Part shown: in pieces, positions 1-5,771 of the stretch | Numbering within the stretch: the stretch's first letter is position 1 | How the letters are laid out: each line of letters starts with the position of its first letter | Assembly (NCBI GenBank): GCA_013287025.1 | Contig: JABDEN010000078.1 | Span: forward strand, 1-6,219 | DNA: 6,219 nt | Reading direction: 5' to 3' | DNA from: Gammaproteobacteria bacterium | GTDB lineage: Bacteria; Pseudomonadota; Gammaproteobacteria; DSM-16500 | The notes under the pieces: model-generated | Database searches by the model: none | Seen by the model: the letters and a program-made list of their open reading frames with translations, nothing else | What the model was told of the DNA's origin: nothing | Translations under genes and position numbers: made by a program

Positions 1-704
1 TTGAGGATTTATGGCCTTTTAACGAAGAAATGGTCGCGATGGCAATTCATCACAGCCACATTCCAATCATTAGCGGTGTGGGCCATGAAATTGATTTTAC
101 GATTGCCGATTTTGTTGCAGATGTCCGCGCACCCACGCCATCGGCTGCCGCTGAAATGGTGTCACCAGATGCTTCAGAATTATCGACTTATTTATCCGAA
201 ACCAATCAATATCTTGTTAGACTTTTAAATCAACAATGCTTACGATTACGTGAAAAAATCTCGTGGTTAGAGAAACATTTGTTTAACCAACACCCCAAAC
301 GCCGTCTGCAAAATATCATGCAACAATTAGATTTGTATGAAGCAACATTGATACGTTTACAATTGCATCTCTGGCAAACCTTACAGAAAAAAGTGCATCT
401 TCGTTATTTACAATTATTGGAATGTAAGCCCCTCCCTCAAATTCATCATTTGCAGCATGAATTAAAATTTAAGAAAAATTCCCTGGAAAAACATCTTAGC
501 CTCTTACTTCAAAAATCGCATGATCAATTTATCCATTTCACCTCCAAATTAAATGCATTAAATCCGCTTGCCACCATAGCGCGTGGATTTGCGATCGCAA
601 CACTTCCCGATAAAACCATTTTACGAAGCAAAACCCAGGTGAAAAAAGGTGATGAAATAGATGTGAAATTATCAGATGGCACTATTCATTGCGAAGTCAA
701 ATGA
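1..704 (+). CDS. xseA: Exodeoxyribonuclease VII large subunit, 3' part
   Basis: This is the catalytic large subunit of exonuclease VII, a cytoplasmic complex with XseB that degrades single-stranded DNA from both ends in repair and recombination. The reading frame is open from base 3 and gives 233 codons before TGA at 702-704. The E. coli protein is about 456 aa, so roughly the N-terminal half (including the OB-fold domain) lies upstream of the window. Visible hallmarks are EDLWPFNEE at the very start, then [27 protein letters not shown], whose GVGHE and [10 protein letters not shown] blocks are diagnostic of XseA. A long coiled-coil-forming helical region follows, then the conserved C-terminal block with [14 protein letters not shown] and [15 protein letters not shown]. 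The Met at 30 is internal, not the start. No frameshift is seen. Family assignment is secure; XseB is not in the window. Confidence 0.96.
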   Translation, partial: EDLWPFNEEMVAMAIHHSHIPIISGVGHEIDFTIADFVADVRAPTPSAAAEMVSPDASELSTYLSETNQYLVRLLNQQCLRLREKISWLEKHLFNQHPKRRLQNIMQQLDLYEATLIRLQLHLWQTLQKKVHLRYLQLLECKPLPQIHHLQHELKFKKNSLEKHLSLLLQKSHDQFIHFTSKLNALNPLATIARGFAIATLPDKTILRSKTQVKKGDEIDVKLSDGTIHCEVK

Positions 705-726
705 TTGATTAATCAGCAAAATACCC

Positions 727-769
727 AGTGCACAAAAAAATATTAATTGCACTATAGTTAGTCTTTTTT
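727..769 (+). terminator. Possible weak terminator after xseA
   Basis: AGTGCA at 727-732 can pair with TGCACT at 748-753 across a 15-nt A/T-rich loop, and a seven-T run lies at 763-769. The stem is short, the loop is large, and nine bases separate the stem from the T run, so this is a poor Rho-independent terminator. The same bases are also a candidate promoter. Low confidence. Confidence 0.2.
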
Positions 770-775
770 TATACT
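747..775 (+). promoter_or_regulatory. Candidate sigma-70 promoter for the symporter gene
   Basis: TTGCAC at 747-752 and TATACT at 770-775 are separated by exactly 17 bases. The -10 element matches the consensus at five of six positions, the -35 only at its first three. Transcription would start near 782 and give a leader of about 150 nt that carries the whole palindromic repeat at 777-900. In DNA this AT-rich the match could be chance. Confidence 0.35.
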
Positions 776-776
776 A

Positions 777-900
777 CGTCATTGCGAATCTGCTTTCAGA
801 GCGCCTGGGCGGGTTATTGTAATGAAGGCTCGTCATTGCGAGCCCAATTCTTTTTATTGGGCGTGGCAATCCAAGTGGCTTTTTGGATTACCGCACCGTC
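777..900. repeat. CGTCATTGCGA-type dispersed palindromic repeat
   Basis: CGTCATTGCGA occurs twice, at 777-787 and 831-841. After the second copy, GCCCAAT (842-848) pairs perfectly with ATTGGGC (856-862) around a 7-nt loop. GCGTGGCAATCCAA (861-874) is an imperfect inverted copy of TTGGATTACCGCAC (883-896), with three mismatches in 14. The combination CGTCATTGCGAG...GTGGCAATCCA...TGGATTACCGCAC resembles intergenic palindromic repeats found in many copies in Rickettsia- and Legionellales-type genomes. That resemblance is from memory. The element lies directly upstream of the symporter gene and would fold in its mRNA leader. Confidence 0.75.
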
Positions 901-929
901 AAATAATCAACATAAAAAAGAGAGGACTC

Positions 930-2102
930 ATGTTTCGTAAACTGCCTATTGTACTGATTGTCCTTATATTAACTTTAGTACTTATTACCCCCTTTCTTTC
1001 TTACGAAACAAAACAAATTCTTTACGCCATCAGTTTAACTGTCAAATCTGGAATATTAATGATATTGCCAATCATTATATTTAGTTTGCTATTTGCGACG
1101 ATGGTAAATCTCTCTAAAAATGCGAGCTCTATTATTTTCTTAATTTTAGCATGTGTATGTTGCTCGAATTTTATATCTACTTTTTTAAGTCATTACGTAG
1201 GTGGTTGGGTTTATGATTTTAATTTTTCTTTAATTTCTCCCCATGAATCAACATCATTAAACCCTGCTTGGCATTTTGAATTTCCTAAATTTATTGCTAA
1301 CGATAAAGCTATGTTCTTAGGTATTTTTTTGGGAAGTATATTAAGTCGATTCAAGATAAATATGGCCCAAAAAATTGCAAAACATCTAGATTGGTTAACC
1401 TCAAAAATTTTACAAGGTTTTATTATTTTGATTATTTTGTTTGTTTCGGGTTTTGTGGTCAAAATGCAATACGATGGCACCATACAAACCATTTTTCATG
1501 ATTATAAAATGATTTTTCTTGTCATATTTACCGCACAATTTGGCTATCTGCTATTGGCTTATGCTGCATTAAATTATTTTAAACCACGCGACTTTTTCAA
1601 TAATATTAAAAATATGTTACCTGCAGCCCTTGCGGGTTTTAGCACGATGTCTAGTGCATCGGTTATGCCTTTAACTATTGTCGGTGCTGAAATGAATGCA
1701 ACACAAAAACCATTGGTTCGTTCGATTATTCCCGCAACTGTAAATATTCATTTAGTTGGAGATTGTTTTGCGATTCCGATTTTTGCCTTTGCGGTTATGA
1801 AAAGTTTTGGCATGCCCATGCCTTCTTTAATAGCTTATCTTACATTTACCTTTTATTTTATTGTCGCGAAATTTTCAGTCGCAGCTATCCCTGGCGGTGG
1901 CATTATTGTGATGTTACCTATTCTTGAAACGTATCTTGGATTTAACGGTGAAATGCTTTCGCTCATGACTGCACTTTATATTTTATTCGATCCAGTGATT
2001 ACGAGCGCGAATGTGATGGGGAATGGCATGTTTGCAAAACTCATTGATCGATTAACGACGGTTTCATGGGGTAAAAAGATCTTACTGCCATCGATTAATT
2101 AA
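930..2102 (+). CDS. Dicarboxylate/amino acid:cation symporter (SLC1/DAACS-like)
   Basis: This is a predicted inner-membrane secondary transporter of 390 aa that would import a dicarboxylate or acidic/neutral amino acid with Na+ or H+. ATG at 930 is chosen because AGAGAGGA (918-925 region) precedes it at good spacing and the protein then begins with a short basic stretch and a membrane helix. The frame is open upstream to an ATG at 822, but those 36 codons translate the palindromic repeat. SLC1 landmarks appear in order: hydrophobic helices throughout; an HP1-like serine-rich tip STMSSAS (residues 238-244) followed by VMPLT; a diverged TM7 motif NIHLVGD (272-278) in place of NMDGT; an HP2-like AAIPGGGIIVMLPILE (PGGG at 321-324); and TM8 with Asp354, Asn361 and GN at 364-365. 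The altered TM7 motif, part of the cation site in GltPh-type carriers, makes substrate and coupling ion uncertain. The gene stands alone, with repeats on both sides. Confidence 0.85.
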   Translation: MFRKLPIVLIVLILTLVLITPFLSYETKQILYAISLTVKSGILMILPIIIFSLLFATMVNLSKNASSIIFLILACVCCSNFISTFLSHYVGGWVYDFNFSLISPHESTSLNPAWHFEFPKFIANDKAMFLGIFLGSILSRFKINMAQKIAKHLDWLTSKILQGFIILIILFVSGFVVKMQYDGTIQTIFHDYKMIFLVIFTAQFGYLLLAYAALNYFKPRDFFNNIKNMLPAALAGFSTMSSASVMPLTIVGAEMNATQKPLVRSIIPATVNIHLVGDCFAIPIFAFAVMKSFGMPMPSLIAYLTFTFYFIVAKFSVAAIPGGGIIVMLPILETYLGFNGEMLSLMTALYILFDPVITSANVMGNGMFAKLIDRLTTVSWGKKILLPSIN

Positions 2103-2136
2103 AGCATCAATATTATATGTCGGGTAAATTCAACGT

Positions 2137-2289
2137 CCCCTTTGTAAAGGCATTGTTGCACAGTTAGAGGCTTTGTCATCCTGAACGAAGTGAAGGATCA
2201 GTTTACGTCAATATTATGGTGAAGAATTAAACCGATCCTTCACTTCGTTCAGGATAACCTACTACATAACAAAGCCTTTTCAAAGAGGG
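2137..2289. repeat. MITE-like palindromic element with nested inverted repeats
   Basis: Outer arms are 2137-2157 (CCCCTTTGTAAAGGCATTGTT) and the inverted 2268-2289 (AACAAAGCCTTTTC then AAAGAGGG); they match almost throughout apart from one indel and two substitutions. Inner arms at 2178-2199 and 2234-2255 are perfect 22-bp inverted copies of a CATCCTGAACGAAG...GGATC-type motif. A further AGGCTTTGT (2168-2176) pairs with ACAAAGCCT (2269-2277). The central loop is 2200-2233. The element has no coding capacity. The inner motif belongs to a class of intergenic repeats seen at high copy in several bacterial genomes (recalled, not searched). I could not identify a target-site duplication. Its position between two genes ending toward each other means it could also act as a bidirectional terminator. 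Confidence 0.75.
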
Positions 2290-2299
2290 TTAGATTTAT

Positions 2300-2563
2300 C
2301 TATGATTTTTTAGATTTGACCTTAACTTTCTTTTTAAAAGATTTAATGATTTTTTGGTAAAGGGCAGCTTCGGCGGCGGCAACTTTTGCCTTAGCCTCTT
2401 TTGTTTTTTTGTTTAACTTCTTTTGATTAGCACTTATTAAATGATCTACTTTTTTCAAAGCAGCGCGTAATTTCATACGCGATGCTTTTTCCTTACGACG
2501 TAAAACGATGAGTTGGTGTTTTAAGCGTTTTACTATTTTTTTTTGATTTTTCATCACTACCAT
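2300..2563 (-). CDS. Small lysine-rich basic protein, function unknown
   Basis: This is an 87-aa protein with about 26 Lys and 5 Arg against only 4 acidic residues, so it is strongly cationic. The middle (roughly residues 5-75) is predicted to be helical, with Ala/Lys-rich stretches such as KEAKAKVAAAEAAL, and the tail FKKKVKVKSKKS resembles histone-H1-like bacterial tails. ATG at 2563 is chosen because TAAGGA sits five bases upstream of it; another ATG three codons inside (2554) is possible. The frame also extends to an ATG at 2608, but that start lies inside a hairpin and lacks a ribosome site. The gene lies 69 bp downstream of the coiled-coil gene on the same strand and ends 10 bp from the palindromic element. 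Nucleic-acid binding is plausible from charge alone. No family was recognised. Confidence 0.7.
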   Translation of the reverse strand: MVVMKNQKKIVKRLKHQLIVLRRKEKASRMKLRAALKKVDHLISANQKKLNKKTKEAKAKVAAAEAALYQKIIKSFKKKVKVKSKKS

Positions 2564-2604
2564 GGACATCCTTACCCTGGTGTTTAGAAAATACCAATAA
2601 CTTT

Positions 2605-2624
2605 TCACACGTTGAAGCGTGTGA
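2605..2624 (-). other. Hairpin between two small minus-strand genes
   Basis: TCACACG (2605-2611) and CGTGTGA (2618-2624) form a perfect 7-bp stem with a 6-base loop. It lies 8 bases past the stop of the coiled-coil gene and about 40 bases before the start of the lysine-rich gene. No T run follows on the minus strand (AAAGTTATTGG), so it is more likely an mRNA-processing or attenuating structure than a complete intrinsic terminator. Confidence 0.5.
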
Positions 2625-2632
2625 CTTGCTAA

Positions 2633-2881
2633 TTACGCGTTAGCGTATTCTTCCTGGCCTTTTAACATCTGAAGTTCGCCAACAACGATTGGTTCATTGG
2701 ATGATTCTAAGGAATCCATTAAAGCTAACAAACCTTGCAATTTTTTCGTGTATGTTGCTTTATCGGCTTTTAATGACGCGTTTTCTTGACGCACAACGGT
2801 TAATTCTTTACGTAATGCTTCGAGTTCCGTCAACAAAATCATTACTTTTTCTTCAAGCTTTTGCAAAAAACTGTCTGTCAT
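2633..2881 (-). CDS. TIGR02449/ZapB-like small coiled-coil protein
   Basis: This is an 82-aa, almost wholly helical protein. Residues about 4-62 show coiled-coil heptads (LQKLEEKV, LLTELEALRKEL, VVRQENASLKADKATYTKKL), ending with GLLALMDSLES. The pattern 'LEEKV..L......LR.E...VRQEN.SL......Y.KKL' matches what I recall of TIGR02449, a gammaproteobacterial family usually encoded beside zapA and resembling the division protein ZapB. A structural role at the division ring is therefore a reasonable inference, not a demonstration. ATG at 2881 is preceded by GGAAGAGG seven bases upstream. The C-terminal tail, residues 63-82 (NEPIVVGELQMLKGQEEYANA region), is longer than the minimal family and not coiled. 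The gene is transcribed divergently from dapA. No zapA is present in the window. Confidence 0.75.
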   Translation of the reverse strand: MTDSFLQKLEEKVMILLTELEALRKELTVVRQENASLKADKATYTKKLQGLLALMDSLESSNEPIVVGELQMLKGQEEYANA

Positions 2882-3051
2882 ATGAGTTACCTCTTCCTTT
2901 AGTCAAATGATCCATAAAAAAATATTTTGCTATCATAATATAATTTTTTTTTAAATGATACATAAAATTACTCTCCCCATGAAAGAAAGACTGTGAATCA
3001 GTGCACAATAACGATATGATACCTTCCAGAAAAAAGCTTGGAGATATAGGA
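2882..3051. promoter_or_regulatory. Divergent promoter region with a 15-bp direct repeat
   Basis: This 170-bp AT-rich gap separates the divergently transcribed coiled-coil gene and dapA, so it must hold both promoters. A perfect TATAAT lies at 2939-2944 on the plus strand but has no convincing -35 at 17 bp. On the minus strand TATTAT/TATGAT overlaps the same place. AAATGATCCATAAAA (2905-2919) recurs as AAATGATACATAAAA (2953-2967), 14 of 15 bases identical and 48 bp apart, bracketing the -10-like site. These could be operator sites. The dapA leader shows no recognisable lysine riboswitch. Confidence 0.45.
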
Positions 3052-3936
3052 ATGTTTAAAGGCAGTATGGTAGCACTGGTCACCCCAATGCATGCTAATG
3101 GCTCCGTTGATAAAAAATCATTTCATGATTTAATAGAATGGCATATCGCATCAAAAACCGCTGCATTGATTATTGCCGGCACAACCGGTGAATCAGCAAC
3201 ACTTACCACCAAAGAACAATTAGGCCTTATCCAAGATGCCGTCCATATTTCGGGAAAGCGCATTCCTATCATTGCAGGTACCGGCAGCAACTGTACCCAA
3301 CATGCGATAGAATTGACGGAGCTCGCCGAAAAAAATGGCGCTGATGCAGCGCTTATTGTCACGCCTTATTACAATAAACCACCACAAAATGGACTTTTCG
3401 AACATTATAAAGCCATTGCAGAAAAAACCACTTTACCGATTATTTTATACAATGTCCCAGGAAGAACTGCCTGTGATATGTTGACCGAAACAGTGGTACG
3501 ACTCACAAAAATTCCTTCTATCATTGGCATTAAAGAAGCGACTGGCAAAGTTGAACGTACGATAGAAATTTTGGCTAATGCCCCGAAAGGCTTTTTGGTA
3601 TATTCCGGTGACGATGCTGTCAATTTCGATTTAATGAAAAATGGTGCGACCGGCGTAATTTCCGTGACAGGGAATATTGTACCGCGTAAAATGCACGATT
3701 TCTGCGAGGCGGCGTTATCGAAAGATTGGACGCTTGCAGAAAAAATACACCATGCACTTTTACCATTACATAAAGGACTTTTTGTCGAAGCGAATCCTAT
3801 TCCAGTCAAATGGGCGCTTTATGAAATGGGAAAAATCGAAGAAGGCATACGTTTACCGCTTGTCACGTTAAACAGAACATTTCATGCGGAATTAAGACAA
3901 ATTTTACAAAATGATGATGCATTAATAAATAGTTAA
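3052..3936 (+). CDS. dapA: 4-hydroxy-tetrahydrodipicolinate synthase
   Basis: This cytoplasmic enzyme condenses pyruvate with L-aspartate-4-semialdehyde, the first committed step to diaminopimelate and lysine, and so feeds peptidoglycan synthesis. The protein has 294 aa, close to the usual 292. The start MFKGSMVALVTPM matches the family N-terminus, and GGAG lies eight bases upstream. The frame is open farther upstream (GTG at 3001, ATG at 3016), but those starts add residues the family lacks. Key residues fall at the E. coli positions: Thr44-Thr45 in AGTTGES, Tyr107 in TPYYNKPPQ, Tyr133 in LYNVPGRT, Arg138, and the Schiff-base Lys161 in GIKEATG. A TIM-barrel fold is expected and all signature blocks are intact. 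The gene is followed after 7 bp by a lipoprotein gene, as dapA is followed by bamC/nlpB in many gammaproteobacteria. Confidence 0.98.
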   Translation: MFKGSMVALVTPMHANGSVDKKSFHDLIEWHIASKTAALIIAGTTGESATLTTKEQLGLIQDAVHISGKRIPIIAGTGSNCTQHAIELTELAEKNGADAALIVTPYYNKPPQNGLFEHYKAIAEKTTLPIILYNVPGRTACDMLTETVVRLTKIPSIIGIKEATGKVERTIEILANAPKGFLVYSGDDAVNFDLMKNGATGVISVTGNIVPRKMHDFCEAALSKDWTLAEKIHHALLPLHKGLFVEANPIPVKWALYEMGKIEEGIRLPLVTLNRTFHAELRQILQNDDALINS

Positions 3937-3943
3937 GGTTGAT

Positions 3944-4189
3944 ATGAAGTATAAAAATATTCTGATCATTTTTCTCGTGGCTTTTTTATCCAGTTGCGCA
4001 CGAATTTATGGCGAGCGTGGCCTGATTCCTAATCGAGATACCGATTATCTACGAGCGAGAAGTATTGCACCGCTAAAAATCCCCCCCGGCTACTCCTCGA
4101 ATACCATTCGCACAGAGTATCCTATTTCTGAAGGCAGTTACCCTGGCAATATCAAGCCCGACCTCATTCCACCAGGGTTAAATCGCTAG
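3944..4189 (+). CDS. Short BamC-like (NlpB N-terminal type) lipoprotein
   Basis: This is an 81-aa predicted outer-membrane lipoprotein. Residues 1-17 form a signal peptide with a basic start and hydrophobic core, ending in the lipobox LSSC with lipidated Cys18. The mature part (63 aa) has no clear secondary structure and carries DTDYLRARSIAPLKIPPGYSS followed by EYPISEGSYPG and a final IPPGLNR. The pattern Y..A...PLKIPPG......YP is like the unstructured N-terminus of BamC, which in E. coli lies along BamD. The dapA-adjacent position is also that of bamC. E. coli BamC is about 344 aa with two helix-grip domains, which are absent here. AAGG overlaps the dapA stop and is five bases from this ATG, so the pair is probably translationally coupled. 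It could instead be an unrelated small lipoprotein; the BamC link rests on motif and synteny. Confidence 0.75.
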   Translation: MKYKNILIIFLVAFLSSCARIYGERGLIPNRDTDYLRARSIAPLKIPPGYSSNTIRTEYPISEGSYPGNIKPDLIPPGLNR

Positions 4190-4204
4190 CTAATATTATT
4201 GGAT

Positions 4205-4229
4205 TTGGGCATAATTGTCCGCTCTAAAA
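4205..4229 (+). promoter_or_regulatory. Possible -10 region for the tRNA gene
   Basis: CATAAT at 4210-4215 followed by a GC-containing discriminator (GTCCGCTC) sits at a suitable distance for a start near 4222, just before the tRNA at 4230. No good -35 element is visible 16-18 bp upstream, so transcription by read-through from dapA is equally possible. Confidence 0.25.
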
Positions 4230-4325
<96 letters not shown>

Positions 4326-4378
4326 GATGTTCTTAACTTATTGTTTAAATCTATATTTTAATTTTAGAAGTTTTTTAA

Positions 4379-4399
4379 GGATACCCGCTGGGATACCCC
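4379..4399. repeat. Paired GGATACCC direct repeats beside the tRNA
   Basis: GGATACCC occurs at 4379-4386 and again at 4391-4398, 12 bp apart, in the stretch between the tRNA 3' end and the stop of the first island gene. Closely spaced short direct repeats at such a position are typical of arm-type integrase or excisionase binding sites, but that role is an inference. I did not find the octamer elsewhere in the window. Confidence 0.5.
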
Positions 4400-4588
4400 T
4401 TAAACACACTTACCCTCTTGATTAACATAACAATCTAACAATTGTGCTTTCACTATATTGTTAGATGCTATATCTAGTAGTTGATCAACTGAAAGCTTAA
4501 GTTCTTTAAGTACCTCCGTTTGATCAATAATTTTTTGATGTAACGTTTCATAAAATTCCACATAATCTATTTCTTTTTGATTTTCCAT
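4400..4588 (-). CDS. Hypothetical 62-aa protein
   Basis: I do not recognise this protein. It is small, mildly acidic and predicted mostly helical (EIDYVEFYETLHQKIIDQTEVLKELKLSVDQLLDIASNN), with a two-cysteine C-terminal tail (LLDCYVNQEGKCV). ATG at 4588 is preferred because AAGGA lies six bases upstream. An ATG at 4621 in the same frame adds 11 residues but has no ribosome site. It shares the strand of the nuclease and integrase genes, about 108 bp beyond the nuclease stop, and its stop overlaps the edge of the GGATACCC repeats. No signal peptide, membrane helix or DNA-binding motif is evident. It is probably a real accessory gene of the integrated element, given its ribosome site. Confidence 0.5.
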   Translation of the reverse strand: MENQKEIDYVEFYETLHQKIIDQTEVLKELKLSVDQLLDIASNNIVKAQLLDCYVNQEGKCV

Positions 4589-4696
4589 ATCATCAATCCT
4601 TTTTAAGCTATCTTTCTTCATTCAAACGAATAACACTATTATTTTTACAGCAGTAATCACGATTTTTAGACAGTCAGCTAAGAAAGCAAAACTTTT

Positions 4697-5713
4697 TCAT
4701 TTCCCAAGATCCATATCTCGATTTTCCTGCTCAATAAAGCTGATCAACTCTTTTTCTGTTGGGAGAATCGTTTTATATTTTGAAGCAAACAATTGCTTGC
4801 TTTCTTTGAGCACGGAATACTTAACCATAGCCTCATCTTTATCTGAACAAAGAATAATACCCAATGTTGGATTATCTCCCTCTCCCCGTTTTAATTCATC
4901 GAACATGCGCACGTACATGTCCATTTGCCCAATGTCTTGATGTGTTAATTTTTCCGTTTTTAAATCAACAATTACGAAGCATTTTAAAAGATAATTATAA
5001 AACACTAGATCAACGTAAAAATGAGAAGTTTCCGTACTCACCCGCATTTGTCGCGCAATGAAAGAAAATCCTTTACCCAATTCCAGTAAAAACTTTTGCA
5101 AGTCACTAATTATACTTTTCTCTAAAACTGATTCTTTCCCTGTTAAATCTTCCGGTACATCTAAAAATTCTAGAACATAAGGATCTTTGATAAATTCCGT
5201 AGGATGTTGTGTATTCTCTAACATCCCCGGTTTACTTTGAGAAGAAAGCAACCGCCGGTAATAACCACTTTTGATATTGCGCTCTAAAAGACGTACACTC
5301 CAATTTTGTGAGCTTGCTTCTTGTATATAATAATGACGCTCTTTTTCATTATCTAAGCGCATAATCAATCGGAAATGTGACCAACTTAAATTCTCTACAC
5401 GCTGCGTAGAGAATTGCTCAAAATCAGAAAAAATCAGATAAAATTGTTTAAAATTCCATAGGTTAGCTACTGAAAATCCCTTTCCAAAACAATCGGTTAA
5501 ATAACGCGATAAATTAACAATCAGATACTCACCATACTCCGCACGCGTCTTGCCTTGCTGTTCTTGCTCGACAATGCGTTTTCCTATTTGCCAATATGTT
5601 TTAACCATTACCGTATTCACTGAACGATAGGCCGTCTCACGACCTACACGAAGTAAGTCTCGAATATCTGCAAAAAATTGTTGTTCAATCTTAAGTGTTT
5701 TTTTAGAAGTCAT
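4697..5713 (-). CDS. DUF1016/YhcG-like PD-(D/E)XK nuclease domain protein
   Basis: This 338-aa protein, apparently full length, has the two-part layout of the DUF1016 (YhcG) family. An N-terminal helical domain (about residues 10-150) contains the family-like VNTVMVKTYWQIGKRIVEQEQQG, RAEYGEYLIVNLSRYLT, GFSVANLWNFKQFY and LSWSHFRLIMR. The C-terminal PD-(D/E)XK nuclease-like domain (about 175-325) contains FYVDLVFYNYLLKCFVIVDLK, with candidate metal/catalytic residues Asp235, Asp250 and Lys252, then THQDIGQMDMYV with Gln263. The core reads D-L-K where many relatives have E-L-K; both fit the fold. The ATG at 5713 has a GGTGGA-like site about nine bases upstream. Family members are frequent on genomic islands and near restriction-modification loci, so nucleic-acid processing or defence is a reasonable but unproven role. 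No methylase or specificity subunit is adjacent. Confidence 0.9.
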   Translation of the reverse strand: MTSKKTLKIEQQFFADIRDLLRVGRETAYRSVNTVMVKTYWQIGKRIVEQEQQGKTRAEYGEYLIVNLSRYLTDCFGKGFSVANLWNFKQFYLIFSDFEQFSTQRVENLSWSHFRLIMRLDNEKERHYYIQEASSQNWSVRLLERNIKSGYYRRLLSSQSKPGMLENTQHPTEFIKDPYVLEFLDVPEDLTGKESVLEKSIISDLQKFLLELGKGFSFIARQMRVSTETSHFYVDLVFYNYLLKCFVIVDLKTEKLTHQDIGQMDMYVRMFDELKRGEGDNPTLGIILCSDKDEAMVKYSVLKESKQLFASKYKTILPTEKELISFIEQENRDMDLGK

Positions 5714-5771
5714 AACGCAATTCCACCGACAGTGTTTAAATTAATTAAAAATAATTCGTTATTCATGTTTA

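Noticed and set aside
777..841. CRISPR-like array from the two CGTCATTGCGA copies
   Set aside because: There are only two 11-bp copies, associated with palindromic arms; no regular repeat-spacer pattern and no cas genes.
822..929. N-terminal extension of the symporter gene
   Set aside because: It translates the palindromic repeat, has no ribosome site at 822, and a good site precedes ATG 930.
1211..1492. 93-codon open frame antisense to the symporter gene
   Set aside because: It is a shadow of the well-supported membrane-protein frame, with no ribosome site or recognisable content.
2605..2624. Intrinsic terminator between the two small minus-strand genes
   Set aside because: The stem is good, but no T run follows on the transcribed strand, so it is listed only as a hairpin.
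2971..3051. Lysine riboswitch in the dapA leader
   Set aside because: The leader is too short and lacks the multi-helix structure of that class.
2853..3083. 76-codon minus-strand frame across the dapA start
   Set aside because: It overlaps both the divergent promoter region and the ends of two supported genes, and has no recognisable protein features.
3405..3809. 134-codon open frame antisense to dapA
   Set aside because: It overlaps conserved dapA codons entirely and resembles no protein; likewise the antisense frames at 3123-3362 and 3220-3405.
4864..5061. 65-codon plus-strand frame inside the nuclease gene
   Set aside because: It lies opposite the conserved PD-(D/E)XK core and is a shadow frame.
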